Shown in pieces: positions 46,702 to 56,300 of a stretch of DNA of 64,000 nucleotides. Source of the stretch: Duganella rivi (GTDB lineage Bacteria > Pseudomonadota > Gammaproteobacteria > Burkholderiales > Burkholderiaceae_D); NCBI RefSeq assembly GCF_009857435.1, contig NZ_WWCK01000005.1, positions 124,001 to 188,000 on the forward strand. The letters run 5' to 3'. The translations under genes were made by a program, and so were the position numbers. Below the pieces are notes generated by a model. It made no database searches. It saw only the letters and a list, made by a program, of their open reading frames with translations, and was not told the DNA's origin. Position 1 is the first letter of the stretch, and each line of letters opens with the position of its first letter.

Positions 46702-48429
46702 ATGCAAACCCCGAACCTCCAGACTCCTACCCTGAACGCCAATGCAGTGGCCGCGCCAAAATCGAATGTCAGCTTCGGCGCAGGCGGCGACAACAACGCT
46801 TTCAAACAAGCGCTGTCGCGCGAAATGGATCAGCGCAGCAATGCCAGCAACGCCAGCAGCAACCAGCCAACTCGCGCCGCCGAGCGCCCTGCCGCCTCGC
46901 GCGCATCCGCACCGAAACAGCAGCAAGCCGCACCGGCCAAGCAGGCCGACGCCCAAAGCAACGACACTGAATCCGCCGCACCGGCAGCCACTGCCAGCGC
47001 CGACGCCGCCGCACCAGCACCGGCCAAGACCGCCTCCAGCGACAGCGAAAGCAGCACCGCCAACGTCGATGCCGACAGCGCCGCCAGCGATGCGCAAGCC
47101 GCACAGACGGCCGATCCGGTAGCCGACATGCTGGCTCTGGTAGCCGCCTTCAATCAGGCAGCCGCACCGTCGGCCACGCCAACCGCCACCGCCGATGCCA
47201 GCGCGACCGCCATTGGCAGCGCAGCAAGCGGCGCAGCCGCCTTGGCCGCATCGGCCGCCGCAGCAACGGCCGCCGACGCCGCTGCCGCGCAGGCAGCCGC
47301 CGCTGCACAAGCCGCTCTTGCCGCAGCCGCTGGCGACGCCGCCGCAACTGCCGATGCCGCCAACGCCGCAGGCACGGTGGATGCCGACGCAGCCGCCGCA
47401 CTGGCCGCAGCAGCCGACACCGCCGGCGCAGATGCAGCCGCCCTGCAAGCCGCACAAGACAAAGCCGCCGCTGCCGCAAACGACTTCAAGACCGCACTGG
47501 GCAAAGCCGGTACGGCCGCGCAATCGGCCGCCGACGCAGCTGCGGCGGCCGGCGCTGCCGCCGCACAAGCGGCAGCCGAAGGCAAAACCGACGCCAGCTT
47601 GAAAACCACCGTCACCACGGCAGCTAACGCCAGCGCTGACGCAGCCAAGGCCGACGCCAAGCCGGCCACCGACATTGCCGACACCGCGACCGTAGCCGAT
47701 GCCGCACCGAAAACCGGCGCCGACGCCATCAACCGCATCGAGACCAAGGCTGCGCCAGCCACCGACGCCCAGCCGCAAGTGTCGCAAACCCAGCAACAGC
47801 AGCAAGCGGCCGATCCTGCCCAGCTGGCTGCCGCACAGAAAACCGGCACGACCGCCAATGCCGAGGCCACCGCCGCACTGAAAGAAGCCAGCATCACCGT
47901 CGCCCCTACCGCCAGCCACGCCACGCAAGAACTGGCCAAGGCCGCCACCGCCGTCCCGACCGACAAACTGAGCAGCCGCGTCGGCACTCAGCAATGGGAT
48001 CAGCAACTGGGCCAGAAAATCGTCTTCATGGCGGCCGGCGGCGAACAAAGCGCCACCATGGAACTGAATCCGCCAGACCTCGGCCCGCTGCAAGTGGTGC
48101 TGAGCGTGAACAAGGACCAAGCCACCGCCGCCTTCAGCTCGGCCGCGCCGGAAGTGCGCCAGGCGCTGGAATCGGCGCTGCCGAAGCTGAAAGAGATGAT
48201 GAGCGAAGCCGGCATCCAGCTGGGCAGCGCCACCGTCTCGGCCGGCATGTCGGATCAGAACAACAACGCTTACGGCCAGCAAGCGAACTCTGCGCAAAGC
48301 GGTAGCGGTAATGGCGGCAGCCGTGGCAACGGCGGCTACGGCCGCAACAGCGGCAGCGAAGCCGAGGCCGCGCGCGCTGCACCACCGGTACGCCGTTTGC
48401 CCGCTGGCGCGGTCGATACGTTCGCGTAA
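46702..48429 (+). CDS. fliK: Flagellar hook-length control protein FliK
   Basis: A 575-residue secreted ruler that switches export from hook to filament. Residues about 30-410 are extremely rich in alanine (with Asp, Thr, Gln), consistent with a disordered tether. The conserved FliK C-terminal domain is about 425-530 with WDQQLGQKIVFMAAGGEQSATMELNPPDLGPLQVVLSV (key token MELNPPDLGPLQVVLSVN). It follows fliJ by 19 bases. Long open frames on the other strand here are a by-product of the Ala-rich code. Confidence 0.94.
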   Translation: MQTPNLQTPTLNANAVAAPKSNVSFGAGGDNNAFKQALSREMDQRSNASNASSNQPTRAAERPAASRASAPKQQQAAPAKQADAQSNDTESAAPAATASADAAAPAPAKTASSDSESSTANVDADSAASDAQAAQTADPVADMLALVAAFNQAAAPSATPTATADASATAIGSAASGAAALAASAAAATAADAAAAQAAAAAQAALAAAAGDAAATADAANAAGTVDADAAAALAAAADTAGADAAALQAAQDKAAAAANDFKTALGKAGTAAQSAADAAAAAGAAAAQAAAEGKTDASLKTTVTTAANASADAAKADAKPATDIADTATVADAAPKTGADAINRIETKAAPATDAQPQVSQTQQQQQAADPAQLAAAQKTGTTANAEATAALKEASITVAPTASHATQELAKAATAVPTDKLSSRVGTQQWDQQLGQKIVFMAAGGEQSATMELNPPDLGPLQVVLSVNKDQATAAFSSAAPEVRQALESALPKLKEMMSEAGIQLGSATVSAGMSDQNNNAYGQQANSAQSGSGNGGSRGNGGYGRNSGSEAEAARAAPPVRRLPAGAVDTFA

Positions 48430-48448
48430 GCAGGCCTTATCACCGATG

Positions 48449-48534
48449 AAAACCGGGACTGGCCCCTGCCCTCCCGGTTTTGTTGTCTGTTACACTACGG
48501 AAACGCCAAGCAGCAGGGGGAACGCCCCTCTTTT
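48449..48534 (+). terminator. Tandem intrinsic terminators between fliK and fliL
   Basis: Hairpin 1: AAAACCGGGA (48449-48458) pairs with TCCCGGTTTT (48472-48481). Hairpin 2: AGGGG (48515-48519) pairs with CCCCT (48525-48529), then CTTTT. They imply that fliLMNOPQR starts from its own promoter in the remaining 100 bases; an ACCGATAA at 48560-48567 resembles a FliA -10 element, but no TAAA lies at the right distance, so no promoter is called. Confidence 0.75.
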
Positions 48535-48631
48535 CAGCGTATCCAACTGCGCAGGCACAACCGATAATGACATAATGACGGCGTGATCCACTTGCGCCGT
48601 GTGAAGGGCTATTTTGAAAGCGAACCCAAAA

Positions 48632-49150
48632 ATGAAAGCTGATCAGAAAGTTGAAGCACCCTCGGGCGGCGGCAGCAAAAAACTGATCATCATTATTCTG
48701 GCTCTCGTGCTGGTGCTCGGCGCGGGTGGCGGCGGCGCCGCGTGGTTCTTCCTGCACGGCAAAGCCGATGCCGAAGAACATGAGGAAGCGCCGGCCAAGA
48801 AGAGCAAGAAGCCGAAGAAACCGGTCGGCCCGCCGGAGTACGTGCCGGTCGAACCGTTCACGGTGAACCTGCAACCGGGCGAGGCCGGCACCGACCAGTA
48901 TTTGCAAGTGGCGTTCACGCTGGAAGTGAGCGGTCTCGAAGAGAAAGAGAACGTCAAGAACAATATGGCCAAGGTGCGCAGCCGCATGCTGTTGCTGTTG
49001 TCGAGCAAGCGCGCGGCCGACATCAACACGCCGGAAGGCAAAGTCCAGTTGGCCAAGGAAATCATTACCCAGCTGCGCGAACCGTTTGAAGACCGCGGTT
49101 CGCAGCAGGAAATCGAAGACGTGCTGTTCACGTCCTTCATCATCCAGTAA
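48632..49150 (+). CDS. fliL: Flagellar basal body-associated protein FliL
   Basis: A 172-residue single-pass inner-membrane protein that supports stator function. After a short charged N-terminus, one membrane helix is seen (LIIIILALVLVLGAGGGGAAWFF, about residues 18-40), then a Lys-rich linker and the periplasmic domain with FTVNLQPGEAGTDQYLQVAFTLEV (key token TDQYLQVAFTLEV). The end FTSFIIQ is family-typical. ATG 48632 is used; an in-frame TTG at 48614 has an AGGG five bases upstream and is a real alternative. Confidence 0.92.
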   Translation: MKADQKVEAPSGGGSKKLIIIILALVLVLGAGGGGAAWFFLHGKADAEEHEEAPAKKSKKPKKPVGPPEYVPVEPFTVNLQPGEAGTDQYLQVAFTLEVSGLEEKENVKNNMAKVRSRMLLLLSSKRAADINTPEGKVQLAKEIITQLREPFEDRGSQQEIEDVLFTSFIIQ

Positions 49151-49171
49151 TAGCGAGTAACAGCGAGAATC

Positions 49172-50152
49172 ATGGCTGATAATTTTCTCTCCCAGGAAGA
49201 AGTCGATGCCCTTTTAAAGGGCGTCAACGGCGACCAAGATGACGTTGCGGCGCAAGAAGACGTCGCGGGAGTACGGACGTATAACCTGGCTACCCAGGAA
49301 CGGATCGTGCGTGGGCGTATGCCGACGCTGGAAATTATCAACGAACGTTTCGCCCGCTTGCTGCGCGTCGGCCTGTTCAACTTCCTGCGCCGCAGCGCCG
49401 AGGTCTCGGTCGGCTCGGTGCGGGTGTCGAAGTACTCGGAATTCATCCGTAACCTGGTGGTGCCGACCAACCTGAACCTGGTACACATGAAGCCGCTGCG
49501 CGGCACGGCGCTGATGGTGTTCGATCCGGGCCTGGTGTTCCTGCTGGTGGACAACCTGTTCGGCGGCGATGGCCGTTTCCACACCCGCGTCGAGGGCCGC
49601 GACTTTACCCAGACCGAGCAGCGCATCATCCTGCGCATCCTGGACATCGTGTTCGAGGCTTACACCAAGTCCTGGGAACCGGTCTACCCGGTCGAGTTCG
49701 AGTACATCCGCTCGGAAATGAATACGCAGTTCGCCAACATCGCCACCCCAAACGAGGTGGTGGTGGCGTCGACCTTTACCGTGGAACTGGGCTCGGTGTC
49801 GGGCCAGATCCACTTCTGCATGCCGTACTCGATGATCGAGCCGATCCGCGATTCACTGACCTCCAGCCTGCAAGGCGAGGCGCTGGAAGTGGACAAGCGC
49901 TGGATCCGCCTGATGACGCAGCAGATCCAGATCGCCGAGGTCGAAGTGGTGGCCTCGCTGGGCACCGCCAAGGTCAATTTCGACGAGATCCTGAACATGC
50001 GCGTGGGCGACATCATCCCGCTGTCGATCCCGGAGTTCATCAGCGCCACGGTGGACGGCGTGCCGGTCATGGATTGCAGCTATGGCGTGATGAATGGCCA
50101 GTACGCGCTCAAGGTCGAGAAACTGTTAGCCAATACCGATAATCTTAAATAA
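49172..50152 (+). CDS. fliM: Flagellar motor switch protein FliM
   Basis: A 326-residue C-ring protein that binds phospho-CheY. The N-terminal CheY-binding peptide FLSQEEVDALLKG is at residues 4-16. The middle domain has the GGxG-type motif LFGGDGRF at about 129-136, and a SpoA-type C-terminal domain follows (LGTAKVNFDEILNMRVGDIIPL; key token ILNMRVGDIIPL). Between fliL and fliN as usual. Confidence 0.96.
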   Translation: MADNFLSQEEVDALLKGVNGDQDDVAAQEDVAGVRTYNLATQERIVRGRMPTLEIINERFARLLRVGLFNFLRRSAEVSVGSVRVSKYSEFIRNLVVPTNLNLVHMKPLRGTALMVFDPGLVFLLVDNLFGGDGRFHTRVEGRDFTQTEQRIILRILDIVFEAYTKSWEPVYPVEFEYIRSEMNTQFANIATPNEVVVASTFTVELGSVSGQIHFCMPYSMIEPIRDSLTSSLQGEALEVDKRWIRLMTQQIQIAEVEVVASLGTAKVNFDEILNMRVGDIIPLSIPEFISATVDGVPVMDCSYGVMNGQYALKVEKLLANTDNLK

Positions 50153-50172
50153 GCCACACACCGGAGAGAATC

Positions 50173-50607
50173 ATGTCGGACAATCAAGACGATCAACCGC
50201 TGGACGAAGACGATCCATGGGGTGCGGCGATCGCCGAGCAAGCGCAGGCCGAAGCGGCCGCGCTGGAGAAACAGCAAGCCGCGCAAGCGGCCAGCGCCGC
50301 CGTGTTCAAGGACTTTTCCAGCACCCCCAGCAAAACTGAAACGCACAACGATATCGACTTCATCCTCGATATCCCGGTTCAGCTGACGGTGGAACTGGGC
50401 CGCACCAAGATCGCCATCAAGAACCTGCTGCAATTGGCGCAGGGCTCGGTGGTGGAACTGGACGGCCTGGCCGGCGAGCCGATGGACGTGCTGGTCAATG
50501 GCTGCCTGATCGCCCAGGGCGAGGTGGTGGTGGTGAATGACAAGTTTGGTATCCGCCTGACTGACATCATCACGCCGTCCGAACGTATCCGAAAACTGAA
50601 TAAATGA
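50173..50607 (+). CDS. fliN: Flagellar motor switch protein FliN
   Basis: A 144-residue C-ring component. The first 60 residues are acidic and Ala/Gln-rich. The SpoA domain is about 62-140: IPVQLTVELGRTKIAIKNLLQLAQGSVVELDGLAGEP (key tokens VELGRTKIAIKNLLQL and GSVVELD), then VNDKFGIRLTDI. Its stop overlaps the fliO start by four bases (ATGA). Confidence 0.96.
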   Translation: MSDNQDDQPLDEDDPWGAAIAEQAQAEAAALEKQQAAQAASAAVFKDFSSTPSKTETHNDIDFILDIPVQLTVELGRTKIAIKNLLQLAQGSVVELDGLAGEPMDVLVNGCLIAQGEVVVVNDKFGIRLTDIITPSERIRKLNK

Positions 50608-51272
50608 AGCACGGACTGACTTACATCCTCATCGTCGCGGCGGCTCTGGCCGCCGCGCCTGCAATGGCCCAGCGCAGCGTGTCGGGCACCATCGGCGGCG
50701 CCCATGCCGCCACCCCGGCAGCAGCCGCCGCACCGGCCCAAGCCGCACCAGCCCCTGCCGCAGAACCTGCCACAACGCCTGCCGCAACACCTGTCACACC
50801 ATCGGCCGAGACACCGGCCGCCGCTGCCGCCGCGTCCGTGCCTGCCGAGGCGCCTGCTGCGGCACCAGCACCAGCCCAGCCTAGCGCGCTGGCCATGACC
50901 ATCCCGACACCGCAAGCAAGCACCACCTCGACCGGCGGCGGCTTGCTGCAAACCTCGATTGCGCTGCTGTTCGTCATCGGCCTGATGCTGGGCCTGGCCT
51001 GGCTGACCAAGCGCTTCGGCCCGAAAAACTTCGGCGGCGGCAACAGCAACGTCAAGCTGGTCGGCTCGCTGAGCGTGGGCACGCGCGAGCGCATCCTGGT
51101 GGTGGAAGTGGGCGAACAGTGGATCGTGGTCGGCGCCTCGCCGGGCCGCATGAACGCGCTGGCCACCATGCCGCGCCAGGAAAGCAGCGAACCAGTGCAA
51201 CCGGCCAGCGTGCCGGGCGCCAACTTCGCTGACTGGATCAAACAAACGATAGACAAACGTAATGGCAAATAA
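50604..51272 (+). CDS. fliO: Flagellar biosynthetic protein FliO
   Basis: A 222-residue membrane protein that scaffolds FliP assembly. A signal-like N-terminus (ending about AAPAMA) is followed by a Pro/Ala-rich periplasmic linker (residues about 35-105), one membrane helix ([20 protein letters not shown], about 116-135) and a cytoplasmic domain with [29 protein letters not shown] (key token [19 protein letters not shown]). It overlaps fliN by four bases and fliP by 11. Confidence 0.93.
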   Translation: MKHGLTYILIVAAALAAAPAMAQRSVSGTIGGAHAATPAAAAAPAQAAPAPAAEPATTPAATPVTPSAETPAAAAAASVPAEAPAAAPAPAQPSALAMTIPTPQASTTSTGGGLLQTSIALLFVIGLMLGLAWLTKRFGPKNFGGGNSNVKLVGSLSVGTRERILVVEVGEQWIVVGASPGRMNALATMPRQESSEPVQPASVPGANFADWIKQTIDKRNGK

Positions 51273-52023
51273 GCTGTCCGCCTACGCCAAGCCGCTGCTG
51301 ATGCTGGCGGTATTGGCCCTGCCGCTGGCGGCCGGCGCCGATTCCAACATCGGCATCCCCGCCCTGAACTCGACGCCGGCACCGGGCGGCGGCACCAACT
51401 ACACGCTGCCGCTGCAAACCATGCTGCTGATGACGGCGCTGACCTTCATCCCGGCCGCGCTGCTGCTGATGACCAGCTTCACCCGCATCATCATCGTGCT
51501 GTCGCTGCTGCGCCAGGCGCTGGGCACGCAGTCGGCGCCGCCGAATCAAGTCATGGTCGGCCTGGCCCTGTTCCTGACCCTGTTCGTGATGGGCCCGACT
51601 TTCGACAAGATTTACAACGAAGCTTACCTGCCGCTGCAAGAAAACAAGCTGACCATGCAGCAAGCGATGGAAAAAGGCGCGGCGCCATTAAAAACTTTCA
51701 TGCTCAAGCAAACCAGGCAGGCTGACCTCGCCTTATTCGTCAAATTGTCGCGCAGCCCTGCCCTGCAAGGGCCGGAAGACGTGCCGCTGCGCATCCTGGT
51801 GCCGGCCTTTGTCACCAGCGAACTGAAAACCGCGTTCCAGATCGGCTTTGCCATCTTCATTCCATTTCTGATTATCGACATGGTGGTCGCCTCTGTACTT
51901 ATGTCGATGGGCATGATGATGATGTCGCCGGCGGTGATTTCGCTGCCGTTCAAGCTGATGCTGTTCGTGCTGGTGGATGGTTGGCAGTTGCTGCTGGGCT
52001 CGCTGGCCCAGAGCTTCTACTAG
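51262..52023 (+). CDS. fliP: Flagellar type III secretion gate protein FliP
   Basis: A 253-residue export-gate subunit made with a cleavable signal peptide (ending near LPLAAGA). Conserved segments include [31 protein letters not shown] (key token [18 protein letters not shown]) and [19 protein letters not shown] near the C-terminus. Overlaps fliO by 11 bases and precedes fliQ by nine. Confidence 0.97.
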   Translation: MANKLSAYAKPLLMLAVLALPLAAGADSNIGIPALNSTPAPGGGTNYTLPLQTMLLMTALTFIPAALLLMTSFTRIIIVLSLLRQALGTQSAPPNQVMVGLALFLTLFVMGPTFDKIYNEAYLPLQENKLTMQQAMEKGAAPLKTFMLKQTRQADLALFVKLSRSPALQGPEDVPLRILVPAFVTSELKTAFQIGFAIFIPFLIIDMVVASVLMSMGMMMMSPAVISLPFKLMLFVLVDGWQLLLGSLAQSFY

Positions 52024-52032
52024 GAGGCCGCA

Positions 52033-52302
52033 ATGACGCCCGAAAGCGTGATGACCATGGGCCGCCACGCCATGGAGATTACCCTGATGATCGCCGCGCC
52101 GATGCTGCTGGTGGCGCTGATCATCGGCCTGATCGTCAGTATTTTCCAGGCCGCCACCCAGATCAACGAGCAAACGCTGTCCTTCATCCCCAAGCTGGTC
52201 GGCATTTTCGTCGCGCTGGTGGTGGCCGGGCCGTGGATGCTGGCGGTGATGCTCGACTACATGCGCGAAGTGTTCAACGGCATTCCCCTGCTGGTGGGCT
52301 GA
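52033..52302 (+). CDS. fliQ: Flagellar type III secretion gate protein FliQ
   Basis: An 89-residue two-helix gate subunit. The first helix (MLLVALIIGLIVSIFQAATQ) and second helix (LVGIFVALVVAGPWMLAVML) flank the conserved QINEQTLSFIPK loop. Order fliP-fliQ-fliR is standard. Confidence 0.96.
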   Translation: MTPESVMTMGRHAMEITLMIAAPMLLVALIIGLIVSIFQAATQINEQTLSFIPKLVGIFVALVVAGPWMLAVMLDYMREVFNGIPLLVG

Positions 52303-52392
52303 ACATTTTATCAATATGTAACAGTTTCCGATTTACTAAAAAGTTCGTCTACAATACAAAAAAGATGCCGGACGGAAATGTAACAAACCCTT

Positions 52393-53235
52393 ATGCTGAC
52401 CGTCTCTTCCGCCGATATCAATATGTGGGTCGCTGGGTTGCTGTGGCCGCTTGCCCGCATCCTGGCCCTGATTGCCGCCTCGCCGCTGCTTGGTAACAGC
52501 GCGGTGCCGGCCAGCGTCAAGGTCAGCCTGGGCGTAGCGATTGCCGTGATCGTGGTGCCGGCGGTGCCGGCGTGGCCGGCCACCGACCCGCTGTCGATGG
52601 CTGGCTTGTTGATCGTGCTGCAAGAAATGCTGATCGGCCTGGCGATGGGTTTCAGCATCCGCATCATTTTTGCGGCAGTGGAAATGGCCGGGGAAATTTC
52701 CAGTTTGACCATGGGCTTGGGCTTTGCGACGTTTTTTGACCCAACCACCCAGGGCCGCTCGTCGGCCATCAGCCAGTTCCTGTCGCTGGTGGCCACGATG
52801 GCGTTCCTGGCGGTGAATGCGCACTTGGTGCTGATCTCGGCGCTGGTAGAGAGCTTCTCCACTCTGCCGGTGTCCAGCATCCCGATCTACGGCGGCGGCT
52901 TCAAGCAGCTGGCCGACTGGGGCGGGCGGATTTTCAGCACCGGCGTGCAGTTGTCGCTGCCGATCGTGGCAGCGCTGTTGATTACCAACGTGGCGCTCGG
53001 GATTTTGACGCGCGCCGCACCGCAGTTGAACTTATTTGGGATTGGTTTTCCGATTACGCTGGGCGTGGGCTTGCTGGTGATTGCCATGACCCTGCCCTAC
53101 CTCGGAACGCCGATCCAGAACCTGTTCCTGGACGGGATTGAACGTGCAAGGCTGATGCCGCGCACGTGGTCGCAGCGACCGCAAGTAGTTAAACCGGCAA
53201 GCTTGCCGGTTCGACCTCCGGGCCTGCAGCCATAG
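52393..53235 (+). CDS. fliR: Flagellar type III secretion gate protein FliR
   Basis: A 280-residue membrane protein with about six helices. Conserved parts are ARILALIAASPLLGNSAVPASVKVSLG (key token PLLGNSAVPASVKVSL), LQEMLIGLAMGFSIRIIFAAVEMAGE (key token IGLAMGFSIRIIFAAVEMAGE) and the late GIGFPITLGVGLLVI. It is 90 bases after fliQ, in an A+T-richer gap. The final 15 codons include a perfect 20-bp palindrome and are poorly conserved. It ends 85 bases before the giant repeat-protein gene. Confidence 0.95.
   Translation: MLTVSSADINMWVAGLLWPLARILALIAASPLLGNSAVPASVKVSLGVAIAVIVVPAVPAWPATDPLSMAGLLIVLQEMLIGLAMGFSIRIIFAAVEMAGEISSLTMGLGFATFFDPTTQGRSSAISQFLSLVATMAFLAVNAHLVLISALVESFSTLPVSSIPIYGGGFKQLADWGGRIFSTGVQLSLPIVAALLITNVALGILTRAAPQLNLFGIGFPITLGVGLLVIAMTLPYLGTPIQNLFLDGIERARLMPRTWSQRPQVVKPASLPVRPPGLQP
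53192..53211. repeat. 20-bp perfect palindrome inside the fliR 3' end
   Basis: AACCGGCAAGCTTGCCGGTT is fully self-complementary, located 24 bases before the fliR stop. As a hairpin or dimer-protein site it could limit readthrough into the repeat gene, but there is no T-run. It differs from the GGGGTCWG family. Confidence 0.6.
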
Positions 53236-53320
53236 GGAAATACAATAGCCGTCACTTGATTTTTGGTTTCCATGAGGCAATAAGCCGCGTATCATGGAAG
53301 CTTGCCTGGAGAAGCCTGTA

Positions 53321-56300
53321 ATGAGCACGATCGTACCAACTTTTACCACTGACGATATCCTCTCGTGGACGACCTATCAGATCACCACGCTGACCACCGA
53401 GGATATGCAGGCGTTTAGTTCCGACCAGATCGGCGCATTCTCCACGAACAATATCCGCGCCCTATCGACGCTGCAAATCTCGCGCCTCAGCCTTGACGGC
53501 ATCCTGGGCCTGACCACCGACGCCATCCAGGCCATCAAGCCAACCAATATTCCGGTACTGACCAGCGACCAGATCCTGACGCTGAGCACCGACCAGCTGG
53601 TGGCCCTGACCACGCAGGAAATGACCGCGCTGACCTCGCGCCAGCTCAATGTGCTGGCGCCAACCCAGCTGGCGGCGCTGGAAACCAACGATATCCGCGC
53701 CCTGCTGACCCAGCAGGTCAACGCCATCAGCTCGGATCAGATCGTCAACCTGACCACCGACCAGCTCACCAGCATGAGCTCGCAGCAGCTGCGCGCCATC
53801 AGCACCCGCGCCATCGCCGCGCTGAGCACGCAGCAAGTGGCGTCGCTGACCTCCAATCAGTTGCAGCAGATCGCCACCCAGCAGATCAACTCGCTGACCG
53901 CCGGCCAGTTGTTCTACATGTCGACCGACCAGATCGCCCAGCTGAGCACGCTGCAAATTGCGTCCCTGGCTACCGCCTCGCTGCAGAACCTGAGCAGCGA
54001 ACAATTCGCCGCCATCGAAACGCGCGACCTGATCTGGATGACCAGCCAGCAAATCCGCGCCCTGACCTACACCCAGCTGTCGGGCCTGAGCACCGACCAG
54101 GCGCGCGCTCTGCGCAGCAATGAGATTGCCGCCCTGCGCGCCGACCAGCTCAACGTGCTGACCACCGACCAGCTACTGGCCTTCACCTCGCTGTCGCCGT
54201 TGACTTCGGCCCAGATCGCGGGCCTGACCACCGACCAGATCACCTCGCTGGCCACCCAGACCGTGGCCGCGCTGACCAGCGCGCAATTGGCCGCCTTCAA
54301 CGGCGACCAGGTGATGGCGCTGAATACCAACCAGGTGGTGGCCCTGAGCAGCTTGCAAGTGGGCGCGCTCACCACCAACGCCGTTAGCCAGCTGACCACC
54401 GACCAGATCGCCGCGATTGAAACGCGCGACATCCCGGCCCTGACCAGCAGCCAGTTGCGCGTCCTCAGCAGCGAGCAGTTGAACGCGCTGAGCACGCAGC
54501 AAGTGTTCATGCTGTCGACCGCCATCATTCCATTCCTGCGCCCGGATCAGCTGGGCATGATGAGCACCGACCAGATCGCCGCGCTGAAATCGCTGGTGAC
54601 GCTGACCACCGCCCAGATTCAAGGCCTGACCACCGACCAGTTGATCTCGCTGGAAACCAAGGACGTGGTGGCGCTGACCAGCGCCCAGGTAGCCGCCTTC
54701 ACCTACGACCAGGTGCAAGCGTTCACCACCGACCAAGTGGTGCTGCTGAGCTCGCAGCAAGTCGCCGGCCTGACCACCAGCATGCTGACCCAGATGACTA
54801 CGGGCCAGATCGCCGCGATTGAAACGCGCGACATCACCGCCTTGAACAGCGCCCAGTTGCGGGTGCTGAGCACCGAGCAGCTGGCGGCCATGAGCACCGG
54901 CCAATACGCGGTACTGGCCAGCGACATCCTGGCCACCCTGCTGCCGGAGCAAATCGCCGCCCTGAGCAGCGACCAGTTGGCCGCGCTGAAGAACCTGCTG
55001 ACGCTGACCACCGCGCAGTTTGCCGCCCTGACCACCGATCAGTTGGTCACCCTGGAAACCAAGGACTTGGTAGCCCTGACCAGCAACCAGCTGGCCGCGC
55101 TGACGGCCGACCAGGTCACCGCCCTGACCACCGACCAGGTAGTGCAGCTGACCTCGCAGCAAGTGGGCGCGCTGACCACCAGCGTGGTGGCACAGCTGAG
55201 CACGGCGCAAATTGCCGCGATCGAAACGCGCGACATCCGCGCCCTGACCACCAACCAGATCCGCGCCCTCACCACCGACCAGCTGGTAGCTCTGACCACG
55301 GCGCAGATTTACTCACTGACCACGGAAGACGCGCAAGCGCTGCGCCCGGATCAACTGGCCGCGCTGACCACCGACCAGATCGTCGCCATCAAGTCGCTGC
55401 TGCCGCTGACCACCATGCAGGTGTCGTCGCTGACCACCGACCAGATCATTGCGCTCGAAACCAAGGTCATTGCCGCCCTCACCAACGCGCAGCTGGCCTC
55501 GCTCAATATCGACCAGGTGCAGGCGCTGACCAGCGACCAGCTGGTGGCGCTGACCACCCAGCAGGTGGCCGGTCTCAACACCGTCACCCTGAGCGAACTG
55601 ACCACGCAGCAAGTGCAAGCGCTGGAAACGCGCGACGTGGCCGTCCTGAGCGGCAACCAGATCCGCAGCCTCAGCACCGACCAGATCGTGGCGCTGGCCA
55701 CCGACCAGGTCGCAGCCCTGAACGCCGCCGCCGAGCAGGCGCTCACGCTCGATCAGATCGCCTCGCTGACCACCGACCAGATCGTCGCCTTGAAATCGCT
55801 GGTGCCGCTGACCACCGCGCAAATCCAGGCCATGACCACGGCTCAGCTGGTATCGATCGAAAGCAAGGACGTGATCGCGCTGACCAGCGCCCAGCTGGCC
55901 GCCCTGACCAGCGACCAGGTGCAAGCGCTGACCAGCGACCAGGTGATCGGCCTGACCGTGACCCAGTTCGCCGACTTGAGCACCAATATGCTCAACACGC
56001 TGACCACCGACCAGATCCGCCTGATCGAAACGCGCGACATCGGCGCCCTGCGCACCCAGCAAGTGGCGCGCTTGTCGACCGACCAGCTGGTGTCCTTGCT
56101 GACCGACCAGTTCACCGCGCTCAGCAGCGCCGCCGTCGGCGCCCTGACCACCGACCAGATCACCGTGCTGACCAGCGACCAGCTGAACGCCATGGCCACC
56201 CTGGCCGGCGTCTCCAGCCGCCAGCTGGCCGCATTCACCACCGCGCAGCTGAGCGCGCTGACCACGCGCAACCTGGCCACGCTGGCCAGCAACCAGCTGA

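Noticed and set aside
46609..48297. A 562-codon Gly/Cys-rich frame opposite fliK
   Set aside because: A mirror of the alanine-rich FliK linker (GCN codons read as glycine/cysteine/arginine on the other strand). No real protein features.
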